Positions 62,733 through 64,000 of a stretch of DNA of 64,000 bases are shown piece after piece. The translations under genes and the position numbers were made by a program. This DNA is from Gaiellasilicea sp963763755 (GTDB taxonomy: Bacteria > Actinomycetota > Thermoleophilia > Gaiellales > Gaiellaceae). Below the pieces are notes generated by a model. That model was not told where the DNA came from and made no database searches. It saw nothing but the letters and a program-made list of their open reading frames with translations. Location: the NCBI GenBank assembly GCA_963763755.1, contig CAVXQE010000010.1, positions 346,912-410,911 on the forward strand, given 5' to 3'. Position 1 is the first letter of the stretch; every line of letters starts with the position of its first letter.

Positions 62733-64000
62733 GCGGCCTTGCGCCCGACGAGAGCCGGGTTGACGCGCTGCACCGCCGCCTTGAATCGAGCCTCGCTCGG
62801 GCCGATCCCGGCGGCCGAGAGCCGGTCGAGCCGGAGCAGGTCGCCGGCGATCTCGGCGACCTCGTCGCCGGTCACTCCCTCGACGCGGTCGACGAGCTCC
62901 TCGAGCGAGAGGAGCTCGGACCCGTGATCAGCGACTTCCCGAGCCGGCTCATCCGGTTCGAGGTCGATTCCATCGAGAGCAGCATCCGCCCCTTCAGGTT
63001 CTCCTTCGCCCGCTCGAGCTCACCGTCTCTGACGTTCCCCTCGGAGACGTCCGTGAGCTCGCGGGCAACGATCTCCATGCACTCCACGAGGTTCTCCTCA
63101 CGCGTACCGACGTAGAGGCCGATCTGGCCGGCGTCGGAGTACTGGGAGGCGAAGCTGTAGACCGAGTACGCCATCCCGCGCTTCTCTCTGATCTCCTGGA
63201 AGAGTCGCGAGGAGGCCGAGCCGCCGAGGATCGAGTCGAGTAGCGACGCGGCGAACCGGCGCTCGTCGAGGCGCGAGATCCCGGGCGCGCCGAGGCAGAC
63301 GTGGTACTGCTCGGTCGACTTGCGCTGAAAGCGATACCCCGGCGCCGGAACACGGGCGAACGGCTTGCGCGGGCGGCGCGGCGGGGCTTGAGTCTTCGGA
63401 ATCCTGGCCGCGAGCAGCTCCAGCACCCGGTCGTGCTCCACGTTGCCGGCGGCCGCGACGACGATGTTGTCGTGGGCATAGACACCCCGGTGGTAGGTGG
63501 CGAGAGCCTTGCGGGAGACCGACGAGATCACCGAGGCGCGCCCGATCACGGGCCGACCGAGTGGATGGCCGCCGAAGACCGCCTCCGCGACGACGTCGTG
63601 CACGAGGTCCTGCGGGTTGTCGTCGACCATCGCGATCTCTTCGAGCACGACCTCTCGCTCGGCGTCGACCTCGGCGAACACGGGGTCGTAGACCATCCCG
63701 ACGATCACGTCGAGCGCGGGCTCGAGCCGGTCGTCCGGGACGCGGGCGTAGACGAGCGTCGTCTCGCGCGAGGTGGCCGCGTTCAGCTCGCCGCCGAGCC
63801 CGTCGAAGATCTCCGCGATCTCCTGCGCGGTGTGCGTGCCCGTGCCCTTGAAGAGCAGGTGCTCGATGAAATGAGAGACGCCGGCGCGCGATTCGGTCTC
63901 GTCGCGCGAGCCCGTCCCGATCCAGAAGCCGAGCGACACGGAGCGAACACTCGGGACGTGCTCCGAGATGACGTGCTCCCCGGTCGGGAGCGAGGAGAGG
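62729..64000 (-). CDS. M16 family metallopeptidase, 3' part (frameshifted, runs off window)
   Basis: About 420 residues are visible; the start lies beyond 64000. The inverted zinc motif HFIEHLLFKGTGTH is followed by the distal glutamate in REVVLEEIAMVDDNP. Later parts include AAAGNVEHDRVLELL, GGSASSRLFQEIREKRGMAYSVY and ERAKENLKGRMLLSMEST. One indel near 62925 moves the last 65 residues to another frame, ending ARFKAAVQRVNPALVGRKAA. It belongs to the processing-peptidase-like group common upstream of dapB in actinobacteria. Confidence 0.88.

Overview
The window is GC-rich, densely coding bacterial chromosome, most likely from an actinobacterium of a deep lineage such as Thermoleophilia (Gaiellales or Solirubrobacterales). 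Evidence for this is the actinobacterial gene neighbourhoods (pgsA ... RsiG-type protein - FHA/GarA - MerR/FtsR; dapB-dapA-RNase J-ftsK; cinA-recA-recX; miaB-miaA-dapF-hflX), the MurT/GatD peptidoglycan amidation pair, and the single-motif RsiG protein, a form known from deep actinobacteria. The class is inferred; no rRNA or tRNA gene was found to confirm it. About twenty genes, several of them essential, are each broken by one or a few single-base frameshifts. The sequence therefore looks like a draft metagenomic or long-read contig with indel errors rather than a genome full of pseudogenes.

Layout. 1-2.9 kb is the least typical part: one membrane-anchored protein of unknown function, a small conserved cysteine-containing protein, long stretches without recognisable genes and a diverged inverted repeat. 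2.9-7.6 kb holds two polytopic membrane proteins and a secreted clan-A glycoside hydrolase. 7.6-15.4 kb holds a HutF-like deiminase divergent from an operon pgsA - mannose-1-P guanylyltransferase/PMM-like fusion - RsiG - FHA - MerR, followed by apt and small membrane proteins. 15.8-21.1 kb holds uppP, a GAF protein, two primary-type sigma factors arranged tail to tail, a class II glutamine amidotransferase and a homing-endonuclease-repeat DNA-binding protein. 21.2-26.1 kb holds one long GGDEF plus HD-GYP membrane protein and a subtilase with a VSW-x-D pentapeptide tail. 26.3-28.4 kb is murT-gatD.

28.4-43.3 kb holds a coupled hflX-dut-nudix-PLP decarboxylase-matrixin operon, the divergent dapE-dapC-dapD operon, then miaB-epimerase-miaA-dapF, an MDR dehydrogenase, an alpha/beta hydrolase and RNase Y. 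43.5-48.0 kb is a rodZ-like-cinA-thpR-recA-recX cluster. 48.0-54.2 kb is a nucleoside-type ABC importer with two paralogous BMP-family binding proteins. 54.3-64.0 kb holds ftsK, a nucleoside hydrolase with ribokinase, RNase J, dapA, a macrodomain protein, dapB and the 3' part of an M16 peptidase that runs off the end.

How it fits together. Six steps of the succinylase branch of diaminopimelate/lysine synthesis are present (dapA, dapB, dapD, dapC, dapE, dapF), with murT-gatD and uppP for cell-wall building. The BMP importer, nucleoside hydrolase and ribokinase form a plausible nucleoside salvage route. A c-di-GMP thread links the RsiG-type protein to the GGDEF/HD-GYP enzyme. Many operon heads have no Shine-Dalgarno sequence but carry a TANNNT box ending 6-9 nt before the start codon, indicating widespread leaderless transcription. 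The most unusual proteins are a DapF homologue with serine at both catalytic cysteine positions, a guanylyltransferase whose fused phosphomannomutase domain has lost its active-site loops, and the subtilase with short repeats at both ends.
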